In this document: piece by piece, positions 1-11,789 of the stretch
Numbering within the stretch: position 1 is the first letter of the stretch
Layout: each line of letters starts with the position of its first letter
Source of the DNA: Pardosa pseudoannulata
Lineage: Eukaryota > Arthropoda > Arachnida > Araneae > Lycosidae
Length of the DNA stretch: 64,000 bases
Direction of reading: 5' to 3'
Assembly: GCA_032207245.1 (NCBI GenBank)
Contig: CM063507.1
Span: 92,469,846-92,533,845 of the forward strand
Translations under genes and position numbers: made by a program
The notes under the pieces: model-generated
Database searches by the model: none
What the model was told of the DNA's origin: nothing
Seen by the model: only the letters and a program-made list of their open reading frames with translations

Positions 1-530
1 TACAGCTGTTCTCCCGATATTTTTTAACACATAATTGGATAATAATACACATCATTCTCTACCATCCATTTGTTTGGTATTTTCTAAATAAAATGAAATA
101 TCTAAAATAAAACAAAATTTATGACAGAAGAATCCCTGAAATTATAATCCAGAAATATATTTTTTAAAAACATTTTAATTTTTATTCATTCAAAACTATT
201 AAAAATTCTCTTGAAGAAGAACCAGCTAAACTTAATACATATTATTGAATTTATTAAGTTTTTCTCTTAATTATTCATTAGTATTAATTCTTTACGTAAT
301 CAAAACTAGGGAATACTTATTTTTATTATATCAGAAATCATTTAATTGTATGTAAGATAGCAATATCCTAAATAAGCATTCCTACAAAATTTTCAAATAA
401 CATGAATTTGAAATTCTTGAAGAAGTTTAGAAAGTTATAAAACAAAATGCTACATATGCAATAGCATTTATGTTTTACTTTTTGCTGTTTTATATGGAAA
501 TTATCACAACTATTTAAGTTTTATATTACT

Positions 531-618
531 ACTGAAAAACTAAATGCAATTATAAGTAAAATTAAAGCACACATGTTTTGTACATTAAATAGAATAACAC
601 AATAAATTAAATAACTAA
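531..618 (+). repeat. Direct duplication of about 88 bp, first copy
   Basis: Starts ACTGAAAAACTAAATGCAAT and ends TTAAATAACTAA. It is repeated with a few changes at 908-995. I see no element ends around either copy. Confidence 0.8.
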
Positions 619-907
619 ACACCACTTATTTAAAGAAAATTGTTAAAACACCAATAGATTAAAGTTAAGTAAACCAGAAAAACATTGAATGTTTTAAAAA
701 TGAATGAAAGAGGTAATAGTTTATACAAAAAAGTCAATTCATATTTGATACATTTAATGAGTCACGAAGGGATATACATTTATATATGTGTGTGTGTGTT
801 TATTTGAAATCAGTTAGAATCATTATATAGCAGAATATTCCTTAGAACTTACAAACAGTAGCATATAATTTAAAGAAAAAAATGGAATTCTTCCCTGGTA
901 TGTAAAT

Positions 908-995
908 ACTGAAAAACTAAATGCAATTATAAGTACAATTAAAGCCTATATGTTTTGTAGACTAAATGGAATAAAACAATAAATTAAATAACTAA
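908..995 (+). repeat. Direct duplication of about 88 bp, second copy
   Basis: Diverged copy of 531-618, same orientation, 377 bases downstream. It may reflect an older unit containing the intervening DNA. Confidence 0.8.
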
Positions 996-2076
996 TTCAA
1001 AACAGAAGCATCTTTTCGATATTAAGGATATATCACAAATTTTGAAAGTAAGCAAGAGTGCACAAAGTTATGAAATATATTCTATTTTATAAATATAGCC
1101 ATAGTTTGACAATTTAAAAAAAAAAATCTTTTAATTTGCCAAAACATTGAAAAACATTAATTTTCTTTATTGCCCAATCTAACAATTGACTTTATATAAC
1201 AACAATCCCTTTTATAATAATAGCCTAAGTTATCCACGTCTGTCCACGAATTTATGAAGCGGTTGGACCTGGAATGGATAGAGGCATCCATATTGGATTA
1301 TTGATGAGTTAGAATTAGCAAAATTCAAATCGAGTTTGAAACGTTCGAATTCCACCCCTTCGCCCCCTTTTGAATCGTTTAATGCCATTATTTAAAACTC
1401 TTTTTTCCCCGGTTAAGAGCAGGCGATTAAATTCATCAATTTATCACATAAGTAGATAAAAAATAACTTTTTCTAGCATTGTGACATCATTCCTTTAACC
1501 ATATCATTTAATCATCTCCTATTTTAAATTATTTAAATATGATCTGCATTATTTTCAAACGTTTTATCACTGAACTTAGACATTACGTAAATAATTTTCT
1601 TTTATATTTGGCTTAAATAACAGATTAGGTACATGTGATAATTTTAAATTTAATCATCGATTATTTTTTGCTGGAATAAAACTTCCATCACCGGTATTAA
1701 CAACAAATTCTTTTCATAATAGTCTAGGAGTCTATTTCACGGTCTAATAAATATCTAACCTTTAAGATATATCTTTGTATATTAAGAAGTTTTTGTGTTT
1801 TTTTCTACATAACCACACGGTTTGCAATCAATTCGCCAAATTTGTATGTCATTCATATATACTGCCAAATAATCACTGTCAATATTAAAACTTCTGCTGT
1901 CCATCCTATCACGTTATACGACAAGATGAATTAAAGGTGCCAACTAACACGAGGCCAGTAAAGATAAACAAATTATTGAGCGTGTACCAGATAATTCTCA
2001 GCCAAAAAATAAACCATTTTTTTACCTGCCTCATAGGGTACTTTACAATTCTGGAAAATTAAAAATTTTACTGATC

Positions 2077-2092
2077 CCGTCATATGACGGGC
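2077..2092. repeat. Perfect 16-bp palindrome CCCGTCATATGACGGG
   Basis: GC-richer palindrome in an AT-rich setting. It resembles in style the ATGACGAG..CTCGTCAT palindromes inside the piggyBac-type element at 6444-6974, so it may be debris of a related end. Confidence 0.5.
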
Positions 2093-2149
2093 TACATGCT
2101 AGTTACCCAATAACAGCTGATATCATATACGGAAGGCAAAAACCTTCCT

Positions 2150-2393
2150 CAAACAGATCCTCCTATTTGCTATCACTAAAAAAATTATTAGAGCCAGATT
2201 TAAAGCTTCTTACAAAAAGAATATCTCGAAGCCTGTGAGAGATAAGATCTGGGGTTCCCTAATAGTGAATCTCATTCCTTCCAATCTCCGTAGATGAGTG
2301 GGTGTTGCCAACTTCAGAATAAGAACTGGACTTGAAAAAACATTTTTTTAGGTTTGGACTGGTGGATTCTCTGACATACCCATATTGCCTGAC
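2150..2393 (+). pseudogene. Non-LTR retrotransposon ORF2 C-terminal remnant, first half
   Basis: Broken reading frames give WGSLIVNLIPSNLRR and VANFRIRTGLEK, matching the region after RNase H in Jockey/I-type LINEs where W....P..R..AVANFRL.TGHD is usual. Frameshifts and stops are present. The frame is interrupted at 2393 by the 2-kb element and resumes at 4446. Confidence 0.55.
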
Positions 2394-4445
2394 CAGGGTT
2401 CCCATTATTTTTCCACAACAAAAATTAAGGACTTTCTAAGGACCAAAGTAACTTTTTATAATTACCTACTCGAAATACACAGCATAACGACATAAACCCA
2501 ATGTTCAGACTCTTTCCCCAGAAAAAAAATTAAGCACCTTTTAAGAACTTTTTAATCACCTTAATTTTCACTGTACTATGATCGACCTACAGCTAAAGCT
2601 TAAAAACTGAAGCTTTCCATGAGCTTTATGACTTGTAAAATGACATTAAATAATATATATAGATCAATTTAATAATTTTATTAAACACAATTGTTGATAT
2701 CTCATACTTTATGTTAAGACATCTTTCTTCGCAAACATAAATTTTAGAACAGCAATAGTCCTTATTGATCAAATTCCTCCCCCCTCCCTAAAAAAATCTG
2801 AAATATTTGTAAAGTTAAGAAAGTACTATCTGTGGTGGAAGATCAACAAGTTTCACATCATAGCAACAGTATTTTTACAGCAACATAGATGTAAAATAAG
2901 ATAATAAAAAGTACTTCTGTATCATAAACAGGTAAATATAATATTCACACACACACAGGGAGAAAAGAAGATGCAGTATCTACACTAAAAAAGATTTAAT
3001 TATGACATACTCAAAACAAGATTCAAGAAATTATCAATGCTATTTTAAAAATGTAACTGAAGAACTATTTCCATTCATAATAGAAGATGAGAACCAAAAA
3101 ATATAGGAAGGGGGGGAGGAAATAAGAGAATATGTCTAATTTTGAAGTTCATTTTTCTTTTCTTCTATACATTTTTTTAATTGGTCTAACTCTTCTTTCT
3201 TATCTTTAGCTTTGTTGAATGGATTGACGATTAATTACCAAGGGAAATAAAAATTCAGCAACCGATATTTGGGGAAAAATAAGCACTTTTTGAGCAATCA
3301 GAAAAATTTATAAATTTTAAGGCTACGAAAAGAAAATTAAGCACTTTTTAAGGACTTATTAGGGACCTTAAAAATGGATCTACAAAATAAGTACTTTTTA
3401 AGGATTTTAAGCACCCGGCTGAACCATGAAACCCTATTTCCTGAGGAACATATTTTAATGATTATCAACCAGATAAGGTATGTTCAATAAATGCCCTACA
3501 ATATTTCAGAAAAAAGTTTTTAAAAGTGCCTAAAAGTTAATATAAGATAAATCTGTTTGACAAAAACTAATTTTGAAAAATGTACATCTAAAGTATTTTA
3601 AGTGATCAAACTAAAAATAAATTGCGAATAAAATACAATATTATAAACAGTACTTTCTGGGGGTTTAAAAATGACTGATATATATATGTATATTTATATT
3701 TATATACCAGCTGATTATACCCGACATTCCCTGGGAAAGAAGAATGTTTTAGATACTTATGGAAGTTTAACTTTCCTTGCATTGAATGTAATTGAAAAAT
3801 ATTACATTCAATGCAAGGAAAGTTAAACTTCCATAAGTAACAGAAATATCTACAAAGCCCCCTAACCTCCATGCTTTGTTTAATTAAAATCTGCAAGACT
3901 GTTAGCTATTAGGAAAAAGCAGCTAACTTTATACTTTAAACCTTTTCAGTATGCGAAAGATTATTTGTGAAATAAATTTTCTAGCTCGTGACCATAAAAA
4001 GTACTAATAAACTAAAAGCATTTTCATAAATTTCTAAGGATATCAAGGAAAGGAATTTTGAATTACTACAGTAATACATTGAAAGCATATATGTATTTGA
4101 GGATTTTCTTTATTATTAATACTGCACCATTGGTTAGAAAATGTAAAAGAATGTTATGAATATTAACAAATATTTTATACATTCTTTGACCAGTGCTTAT
4201 CACCCGTACTGGCATTCTTAGAACCGGTTTTAAGCAAGTTTAATTCCAAACTTATAAAAACCAGAAAGTTCAGAGAGTATGGCGAAAACTGATGGGAAAT
4301 CACGTGACGACGGCAGAGAAATTGATTGCGTTCCAATTTAAAAATTAAGGAGTTTTTAAGGACCTTTGACAAAAATTAAGTAGTTTTAAGAGTCCTTAAA
4401 AATGAAAGCTAAAATTAAGGACTTTTAAGGACCGTGGGAACCCTG
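2394..4445. mobile_element. 2.05-kb terminal-inverted-repeat element with 5-bp target duplication (family D)
   Basis: Left end CAGGGTTCCCAT and right end GTGGGAACCCTG are inverted copies, flanked by CTGAC on both sides (2389-2393 and 4446-4450). The LINE remnant on either side reads across the join. Just inside both ends the motif AAAATTAAGGACTTTTTAAG recurs in variants (around 2429, 3290-3410 and 4340-4435), as expected of transposase-binding repeats. No transposase ORF is recognisable. hAT-like on end sequence. It holds the perfect hairpin at 3754-3839. Confidence 0.75.
3754..3839. repeat. Perfect inverted repeat: 39-bp arms, 8-base loop
   Basis: Arms 3754-3792 and 3801-3839 are exact reverse complements, separated by TGAAAAAT. 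A transcript in either direction would fold into a perfect 39-bp stem. The size suits a small hairpin RNA, but true microRNA precursors usually carry mismatches. A recent template-switch inversion is the simpler explanation. Confidence 0.95.
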
Positions 4446-4500
4446 CTGACATACACTAACATAATGGGAGATCATTTAAAATTCCTGCCCTTCATTTTGG
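4446..4500 (+). pseudogene. Non-LTR retrotransposon remnant, second half
   Basis: Continues the 2150-2393 remnant after the 2-kb insertion: ..NIMGDHLKFLPFILG resembles the E.MD..HL..CPAL motif that follows the zinc-binding region in such LINEs. Degenerate. Confidence 0.45.
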
Positions 4501-4629
4501 GATGTGGTAGCTATTAATGCTGCCAATGACTTTGTTTTTTTACCTATTAATTAAATTAGATTGTTCAGAATAAATTATTGGCAGTTATACAAAATTTAGC
4601 TGGGAATTTAAAAAAAATGCATACTGAGG

Positions 4630-6340
4630 TGTATGAAAACACAAAAGAAATATATATATATATATATACATACACATATATGTATACTCTTGTACACAAG
4701 CAGCTTACTTCCTTAGCATGATGCTAAATTGAAAAACTATACAACTAAAAAGATGGAAGAATCCCTATTCTGAATGTACAGAAACAAAATATTTATTAAA
4801 TAAATAATAAACAGAAACATATTACATGCAATTTATTTTACATGCTTACTGTGAGGTTTTTTTGTTTTTGCATGCCTTTTCTTAAAAATTTGTACTTCTT
4901 AAAATCATTTGTACAGTTATTTGTAAACTCATACAGTGCATAGAAAAATCATACAAGCTGGCAGTGAAATAGAAATACAAGTGAAAATAAAAGTTTTTCA
5001 TCAAATGCTTTTGTTTTCAGGTTTAATTTCACATTTTCAAAAAAATAAATAAATAAATAAATAAAAATATGCCCATACCAGCACTGCTAATATCTTTTCC
5101 CAAAACAAATGTTTTTAATTAAAAAAAACTTTGATTTTTTTCAAAAAATGATTATAATGGAAATAGACATTAATATGCAGATAAAAAAAATCTGAGTAGT
5201 ATTTCAAAAATAATTTATTGTATGTATGGTGTTCCTCAATTTAACCTAATAAATTTACACAAAATATAGTGTCTTTCAAATACACATGTTGAAGTAACAT
5301 GGGTTATTTCATCAAATAAGTTTCTTTATCATGGACAAAATAATACAAAATAGCAATTATTATATTTCATTAATATATTATCATTAATTGCTACATAAAC
5401 TTTTGTACTTTAATTCCAAAATAAGTACTTTTTAAGTACTACAGAGCAACAAAAAATCGTTTCAGAAGAGTAAGTACTTTTTTACAAGGGCAAAATCAAA
5501 AGCCAAAGGGTTAAGAATTTTTTTAGACTTATATAATCTTTAACAGCTTCTTCAGGCCCAACCTTGTCTCAGTAATTAAAATTTTTAAATAACTTTAATT
5601 ACTTAAAATACAGATTGTTTTTCAAAATTTAAGTAAGTTTTTACAGTATATTCCATGCCAGCAATATAAATAATTTCAAAAACAAAACAACTCATTTTCA
5701 TAAAACTAATTTTATTTAATATTTATTTTCACGAGCCCCTAGCAATGGAATAAATTGTCATGAAAAAAAATGGTGAAATTAAAATTAGAAAAAAAGAAAT
5801 ATATCAAATAAAAATAGTAAAATAAATAACTAAAATAAATTTAGTCAAAAAGCAAATAAACTTAAAACATATTAACCTAAAATATGTTTTAAACATTATC
5901 AGATAAGTTACTAAAATCTTTTAATAATTTTAGCACATGATTAAAAGAAAAAATATATATATAATGTCACTTTTCTATATGGCTCCCAAGCCTGATGCAG
6001 GGCAAAAAGTGTTCTATTTAAATCATGATCTTGGCCTCCAATCAACTTGACTTGCTTAAAACATTCTCATGGTTTATTAAAAAATAAACGTCTTGATGAA
6101 AAATTTCATGAAGATTGATCTGCCATTTTAAAATGCACAATAAATGATAGAAGATTATGGAGATATATATTACAACCATAAACTTTTTACTCCAAAATTG
6201 GAAAATTTTCAGAAATTATTTCATTTCCAATTGTAAGTCAAATATTTTAAAATTACTATATTTACTTTTCTGAAGGCTTTGGAGAGGCTGATAAAAATTT
6301 CTAAAGATTTTATCCTAGAACAATTTGTAGAACAAAGGCT
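4630..6340. other. AT-rich intergenic DNA
   Basis: Only short simple repeats: TA near 4652 and an (AAAT)n run near 5045. Repeated AAGTACTTTTTAAGTACT motifs at 5420-5490 recall the subterminal repeats of the 2394-4445 element. No gene seen. Confidence 0.6.
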
Positions 6341-6443
6341 GAAAGTATAGTGTTGTATCTGGTTCTACAGTTTGTATCTCACTATTGGCAGAAATGTTTG
6401 TAGCCAATTGGAATTGGCTTCCAGCAAGAGCCTGTATCATTAA

Positions 6444-6974
6444 CCCCTTCCAATAAAATGACGAGTCTAGCTCGTCATTGGTTTTTCATTCCATACCGCA
6501 CAATGACGAGCTACACTCGTCATGCGACTAAAGTTACTGATAAATATGATAATTAATTTAGTTTAAAATTTCTAGTGTACTGAATTTGGCAACACTTTTG
6601 TTACTTGTGGAAATCCCAGGTCACTATTACATATTGTTTATTTAAAGTTTCTTGGTACAAGTCACTGCCAAATTGATGAGTCAGAATAAAAGAAAACCTA
6701 CTAAGAAATGCCGTGTGTGTTACAAGAATCAAATTAGAAGTGAGACTCCCTGGCGATGTAAACAATTCAGAATTCCTTTGCACTTTGTTTTAAAAAGTAC
6801 CACTAGCTTGAAGACTATTATCTTAATTTTACCGTTTCTGATACTTAACACTATGTAAAAAGTGGATTTTAATTAAGAATATGTAAGAATTGTAAAATAA
6901 AACAAGTTTTTTAAATAAAAAATAAATGGTTACTTCACGCACAGTTTTTCATTATTAAATCGTACCGGAAGGGG
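6444..6974. mobile_element. piggyBac-type element with TTAA target duplication
   Basis: Ends CCCCTTCC and GGAAGGGG lie between TTAA at 6440-6443 and 6975-6978. Inside the left end are two short palindromes of the form ATGACGAG..CTCGTCAT (6460-6520). The interior encodes a transposase C-terminal zinc-binding piece, so it is an internally deleted autonomous element. Confidence 0.88.
6652..6858 (+). pseudogene. piggyBac transposase C-terminal Cys-rich fragment
   Basis: Contains KKCRVCYKNQIRSETPWRCK then IPLHF. This is the C-terminal zinc-binding domain of piggyBac transposases (C..C...K.R.ET...C..C...LC..PCF..YHT), which binds DNA near the element ends. The second cysteine pair is incomplete (CKQF for C..C) and the distal CF..YHT part is lost. 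No catalytic DDE domain is present, so it is inactive. Confidence 0.8.
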
Positions 6975-7039
6975 TTAACCCTCGTGTAGCAAAAGAGTAG
7001 ATAGACTGTTCCAACCAACCTAAGGAATGGATTGTGCAT

Positions 7040-7216
7040 ATTAGATTTGATTTGGTTTAGTTTGAAATTCCAGTAATTTTTTTAAATATAATGAATTAGA
7101 CCAAGACCTACTGCTTAAAGCCAATTATGAGTAGTTAGGAACATCCATGCCAACAGTGGAATTCAAATGCAAGGATTCTGATATGAAAAGGCATTGCCTT
7201 ACCCATCAGGCCATAA
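7040..7216 (-). mobile_element. Degenerate SINE (family 1)
   Basis: Minus-strand copy: CCTACTGCTTAAAGCCAATT, GGAACATCCATGCCAACAGT and a decayed B box. It directly follows the plus-strand copy ending near 7022. Confidence 0.75.
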
Positions 7217-7259
7217 TTCAGAACAAATTAGATTTGAGAAATTATCAAAGCAGTCATTC

Positions 7260-8600
7260 ATAAGGGTATTTGATCAATATCAAATTAATTATTATACTTT
7301 TTGAGTTCTGTACTCAAGATAAAATGATACCCAAATTTACATAACACAAGAATGTTTTATTCAGACTGAAATTACAATACATGATAAATAAAGGTATTTT
7401 GAATTAAAACACTAATACCAGCACTAATGTAAATACAAGTATAAATTAGAAATCTTAAAAATTATAGTTTTCATAATTATGAAAATAAAATAACTTTCTT
7501 TTATACCTTCATGTATATAGGATATGTTTATCTAATAAGAGATTTTAAGTTGCTGGCATGCATGTTTTTTATAAGCACCAATGAGTTTTTGATCTTTTGC
7601 TTAAGATTATATAATTCACCCAATCATTACTGGAAATAATCTACCAAAAATATAAAATTTTGTACATTTTACTATGCATAAACTTTAATTATTTGTTTAT
7701 TAGTGTATCTGACATGTATATATTTACCTATTAAGGAAATAATTACAATCATTAAGCATGATTCTTGATCAGAATCTCTTTTCCCAAAATACAGATGCCA
7801 CTCCAAGTTCAATAAATAAATTACATCATGCTAAATATGTAAGAAATAAATAAGAACTTAAAAATGATACTGTCAAATGTAAAAATAATGTTTAGGAAAA
7901 ACAATTATTTTATAATTACACAACAGAAACTACAGTTTGTTTAAATCACATAAATGACCCTTTTCTATGCAAGTAAATTTACAAAAAGCCATTATTTTAT
8001 CTGAACTCAAAAACTTTTCTATAATAGTAATTTTTATATATCTTTTAATATATTTTTATAGCCCTGAGCTAAAACAAATATGAGAAAAATATTTTTAAAA
8101 ATTTGCACTTCTTTCAGAGTATGTATAAATATCTATTTACAGGTGAGTATATATCTTCATACGTGTTCACATACATATATGTAATAAAGAAAATCTGTTA
8201 AGAAATATTTGGAAGCTAGAAGACTAATGGCTTAGTTGCCAAATGTTTGGCATTTATAAATAAATAAATAATAATGAAAATTTAGTTAATCTGTATTTCA
8301 AGTACTCTCATTTTCAATACATAACCCTAAAATTACAATGTTTTTGGAGTTGTTAGAATTATGGCTAAGATTCTTTATAAACCTAGCCTTATATATTCAG
8401 GTACTCCTGATTTTGTAGACTATCCATTTAATGACCTCTTACACTTACTACCAATTGTGTTTTGACATACAAAATGGACTATTGAAAAGCATCTGAATTT
8501 TAAAGAGGACAAATGTAATAATAATAAGATTAAATAAGATGGTATACGATTGGCATCTAAAGATTGGATTTAAAATATGGTGTAACTGATTTCAAAATGG
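7260..8600. other. AT-rich intergenic DNA
   Basis: No ORF, exon or recognisable element seen. Composition is as in the surrounding DNA. Confidence 0.6.
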
Positions 8601-8611
8601 AAGTGATATAA

Positions 8612-8880
8612 AAACTCCTCGGCGTTACAGCCTAACCTGGGGGTCATGGCCTAGGGTGCTAATTTCCCTTTTCGTGATCAGGGGCCCTGGAGAATGAAGC
8701 ATGTGTCAAAGTTAGGCGGTCAACCTTACGTGGAACCCTCAGTGTTTAGTTCCCAAGTGTGTTTGGTCCTCAATTAGTCTGCCCACTGAAGGGGTGAAAG
8801 GCTGAGTCAACTTTACCCAATGATTAAACCTGTGTCAGGAGCACAAAGTGCTGTCCGAACACCACAAGGCTTGGAAGAAA
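8612..8880. repeat. GC-richer interspersed-repeat-like segment, unclassified
   Basis: Abrupt rise in GC over about 270 bases, with GCCTAACCTGGGGGTCATGG at the left and GGCTTGGAAG at the right. No ORF and no inverted ends found. Probably a dispersed repeat of unknown type. Confidence 0.4.
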
Positions 8881-9146
8881 TATACTGCATAAAAATTGAT
8901 AAAATGAAATAAATTAAGTATGGTCAAAAAGCAAGAAAATTTTATTTCTGAAAACACATTTTAAACAATATCAGATGAATTAAGTTACTTAAAAGATTTT
9001 AGTTATTTTAGCATGCAATAAAGAAAAAAAATGTAGCAAATAGTACTAAAATAGTCATAAAATTTTATTAAAAAAAGCTTTTAAAATTAACTATGAAATA
9101 TCTGGTATAGAATTTTAATCATAAAATAAAAAAATATATTATAATT

Positions 9147-9520
9147 ATATATATCCATCTCCTTTTCTACTTTGCTTACATATTATGTGCCAAATTTAAT
9201 ATCTCATGCCCAAAAGATCTACGGTATATTTGCTTCTTATACGCGAACAAGTGTTTTCAACTTTGAGTCTTAGAAAGAATAATTTCAGAAGTAGACTGAC
9301 AAATGAGCATGTAGCATCGTTCCTTAAAATCAGTACATCTCACTTCGAACTTCAGTATAAGAAACTTTTTAAAATGAAATCGCAATTTCCTTCATCTCAT
9401 TAACGTATTTAAACTATTACGTACTTGTACATTGTTTTTAAAATTTTAGAAAAATTTATCTTGGCCCGCCAAATTTATTTTCTTTTGATTTTTGCAAAAA
9501 GTTTGCTTGTCCTAGAATGT
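9147..9520 (+). pseudogene. hAT transposase C-terminal fragment
   Basis: The reading frame at 9206-9400 contains [20 protein letters not shown] then EHVASFLKISTS and LQYKKLF. This is the hAT dimerisation region (typically CE..FS..N..K...RSRLT.EHL...LR.S), closest to the lineage also found in GTF2I-repeat/ZBED-like proteins. A second copy lies at 38212-38460 inside a hAT element with both ends. No intact DDE domain is present. Confidence 0.78.
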
Positions 9521-9779
9521 GTTACTTACATTCCCTATAAAGGCTATGACCTATCTCAAACTTTCCCAAATTGGCATAAATTACCATGCACAATTTTGTT
9601 AAGATCTGTCTAGCCATTTTGGAATGCATATTAGTCCACATACAAATTATTTTATAGAGAGATGTTGACAAAAAGAATGAGTGCCATCTGAAGAAATTAT
9701 TCAGAAATGAAAGAGAGCTATCATTTCAAATACTGAACATTTTAATAAAGTTAAAAGTGCAATGAGGGAATTTTTAAAA

Positions 9780-10620
9780 TGCTATTTAGAAATTTATTAA
9801 AAAGGGAGGAATAAAAAAGACTATTATACAACACAAACCACACTTATGAGTTTCTATTTGACTGTTACTTCCAGAACCTCTATCCTTAAATATACAACTT
9901 CTGTTTCATCACTGCTATCTCCCTTACCCAGATCCTTTACAGCTTGAATTTAAAGAATGATAATATTTACATATGTATATATTCTGTTAATAAAATTGAA
10001 ATTTATTTTATAAATTTATAATACTGCTACCTTTTTGGTTGATAAATTTCTCACCAACCAATTTGTTTAATGACATAATTGTCAAAATGAAACTTAGTTG
10101 TAAAACAAAAAGTATCTGTAAAACAAATATGTTAACTATGTACATCAGTTTTAATTTATATTATAAACCATTAAATATAAATATTTATATAAATTTCCCT
10201 ACTATAGCAACTTAGTAAATCTAATGAATGCAATAAATAAAAATATAAATCACAACTTAATTTTTAAAGGAGGTCAAACCTAACTTTCAGTTCAGGCATG
10301 CTCTTTTACTGAGAACATAATATATTGGTAAAACATGCTGATTCAAGGAAAGTCAAGAACATAAAATTATTTTCTTAAAAAATAGAAGTATTTTACCACA
10401 AAAAGTTCACAAGGGTTTAAAAGAACTCCTTCCACAATTCCAGTGTTAAATAGTTGATTTTACATTTGTTGCTTTTTTCTGGCAGTTGATACACTGATGG
10501 TTTGAACTATAATGCCTTAAAATTTTGATTTCCCAAATGGAATGAAAAATATAAAACCATAAAATGAAAAACACCAGAATTTGCTTACCAAACTGAAAGT
10601 TGATATACTGCACACTATTT
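9780..10620. other. AT-rich intergenic DNA
   Basis: No gene or element ends seen. Confidence 0.55.
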
Positions 10621-10632
10621 TATGGAATATTC

Positions 10633-11256
10633 GCTTAGCCTGCCTCCACCGTTACTTCATCGATTTCGTCGGGTGTACGGTTCTGTCCCCGGTGAAGACA
10701 AAAACTCTAAAACTTAACAAAAATTAATAAAAATTGTTTTTTATGTTTATTTATCATTATTTAGGCCCTTTTCGGAATTTTAGTGCAATTTATTTATTTT
10801 TAAAACATATATTTCTATTTTTTCAAAATTTTTAACTTTATCGTTTCTGATCATTATTATTCAATAAACAAAAATTTATAAAACCTAATCTAAGTTAATA
10901 AAAATTATTTTTGCGTTTAAAAATTATTATTTAGGCCCTTTTTGGAACTTTAATACAACTTATTTATTTTTAAAACATATACTTTTATTTTTTTCGATCT
11001 TGTTCATTATTATTCTACATTTTCGGCTTTTTTCGTACGAATGTCACTGGCCACAAAAATATTTTATGTTTTTCTATCCCTAAACTCTCTACTCTCTAGT
11101 TTTGTGTTACGAACTCACGAATCCACCCTTCTATCTCTTTGCTCTTTTTGTGTTTATTTTTCGCTCATTGTCATTTTTGTGCTTACTGACAGAAGCTTCT
11201 GGATTGACGGGCTTGGCCCATGTGGTCCAGTTGCCACACCACCTTTGATGCCATTG
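10633..11256. mobile_element. 624-bp insertion with 11-bp target duplication, unclassified
   Basis: Flanked by ATGGAATATTC at 10622-10632 and 11257-11267. The insert begins GCTTAGCCTGCCTCCACC and ends CTTTGATGCCATTG; the ends are not inverted repeats, so retroposition is more likely than cut-and-paste transposition. The middle holds a two-copy tandem duplication of about 170 bp. The short ORF at 11041-11274 runs out of the insert and is probably meaningless. Confidence 0.7.
10698..11020 (+). repeat. Two-copy tandem duplication, about 170-bp unit
   Basis: The block around AATTAATAAAAATTG, ATTATTTAGGCCCTTTTCGG and TTTTTAAAACATATA is repeated once with moderate divergence (AATAAAAATTATTTTTGCG, ATTTAGGCCCTTTTTGGAAC). 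Confidence 0.75.
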
Positions 11257-11467
11257 ATGGAATATTCTGTTTAGAACTATAAATTTCTCCAGTAATATTT
11301 AAAAATAAGTATTTTATTAATGCGAACTCTCATCAATTACTAATATACCTCTTTAGCCAATATATATATATGTGAGTGTGCATGTATGTAACAAAATATT
11401 ATAGAAGGCCATAGGGGACTTAAAAACTCATGCTAATAACTACAAGAAACTTTTCAGGGTGATTCTT

Positions 11468-11772
11468 TATATATTTTAAAACTTTTAATCCTAGTTTGAG
11501 TGAACTTCTGGGTGAAACTCCTCATCCCAAACTGTTTGAGTTTCTCTATCGTACTAGTGTTTTAGACCTCATTTAAATGATTTTTAATGTTTTAATGCGA
11601 GTCTTTACCTCGTCTTTGCTGTATTTATTTTTATAAATTTTTAGTATTTTCTCCTACATTTAAATTACAATTAAAATAATTTTGTTTCAATATGTGCTCT
11701 TTTGTTTGGCGCAGCATATCCTAACTTGGATCTTGCGCCAATAAACCATAACCAACCAACCAACCAACCAAC
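11468..11772 (+). mobile_element. 5'-truncated LINE 3' end
   Basis: A perfect 13-bp target duplication CAGGGTGATTCTT flanks it (11455-11467 and 11773-11785). The 3' end reads GTTTGGCGCAGCATATCC, then GCGCCAATAAACC and an (AACC)n tail. The same terminus occurs at 35880-35940 and, more diverged, at 29185-29246, so it is the 3' end of a Jockey/I-type non-LTR family. Confidence 0.88.
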
Positions 11773-11789
11773 CAGGGTGATTCTTAATG

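Larger units (their letters stand above)
6345..7022 (+). mobile_element. Degenerate tRNA-derived SINE (family 1), split by a piggyBac-type element
   Basis: The left part (to 6443) keeps GTTTGTAGCCAATTGGAATTGGCTT; the right part (from 6979) keeps CCCTCGTGTAGCAAAAGAGTAGA and CCAACCAACC. These match the middle and tail of the better copy at 40858-41036. The two halves join at the TTAA target of the inserted element. Confidence 0.75.

Noticed and set aside
3606..3896. 96-codon minus-strand ORF
   Set aside because: It runs through the perfect hairpin, so its peptide is a read-through of both arms, and it has no family match.
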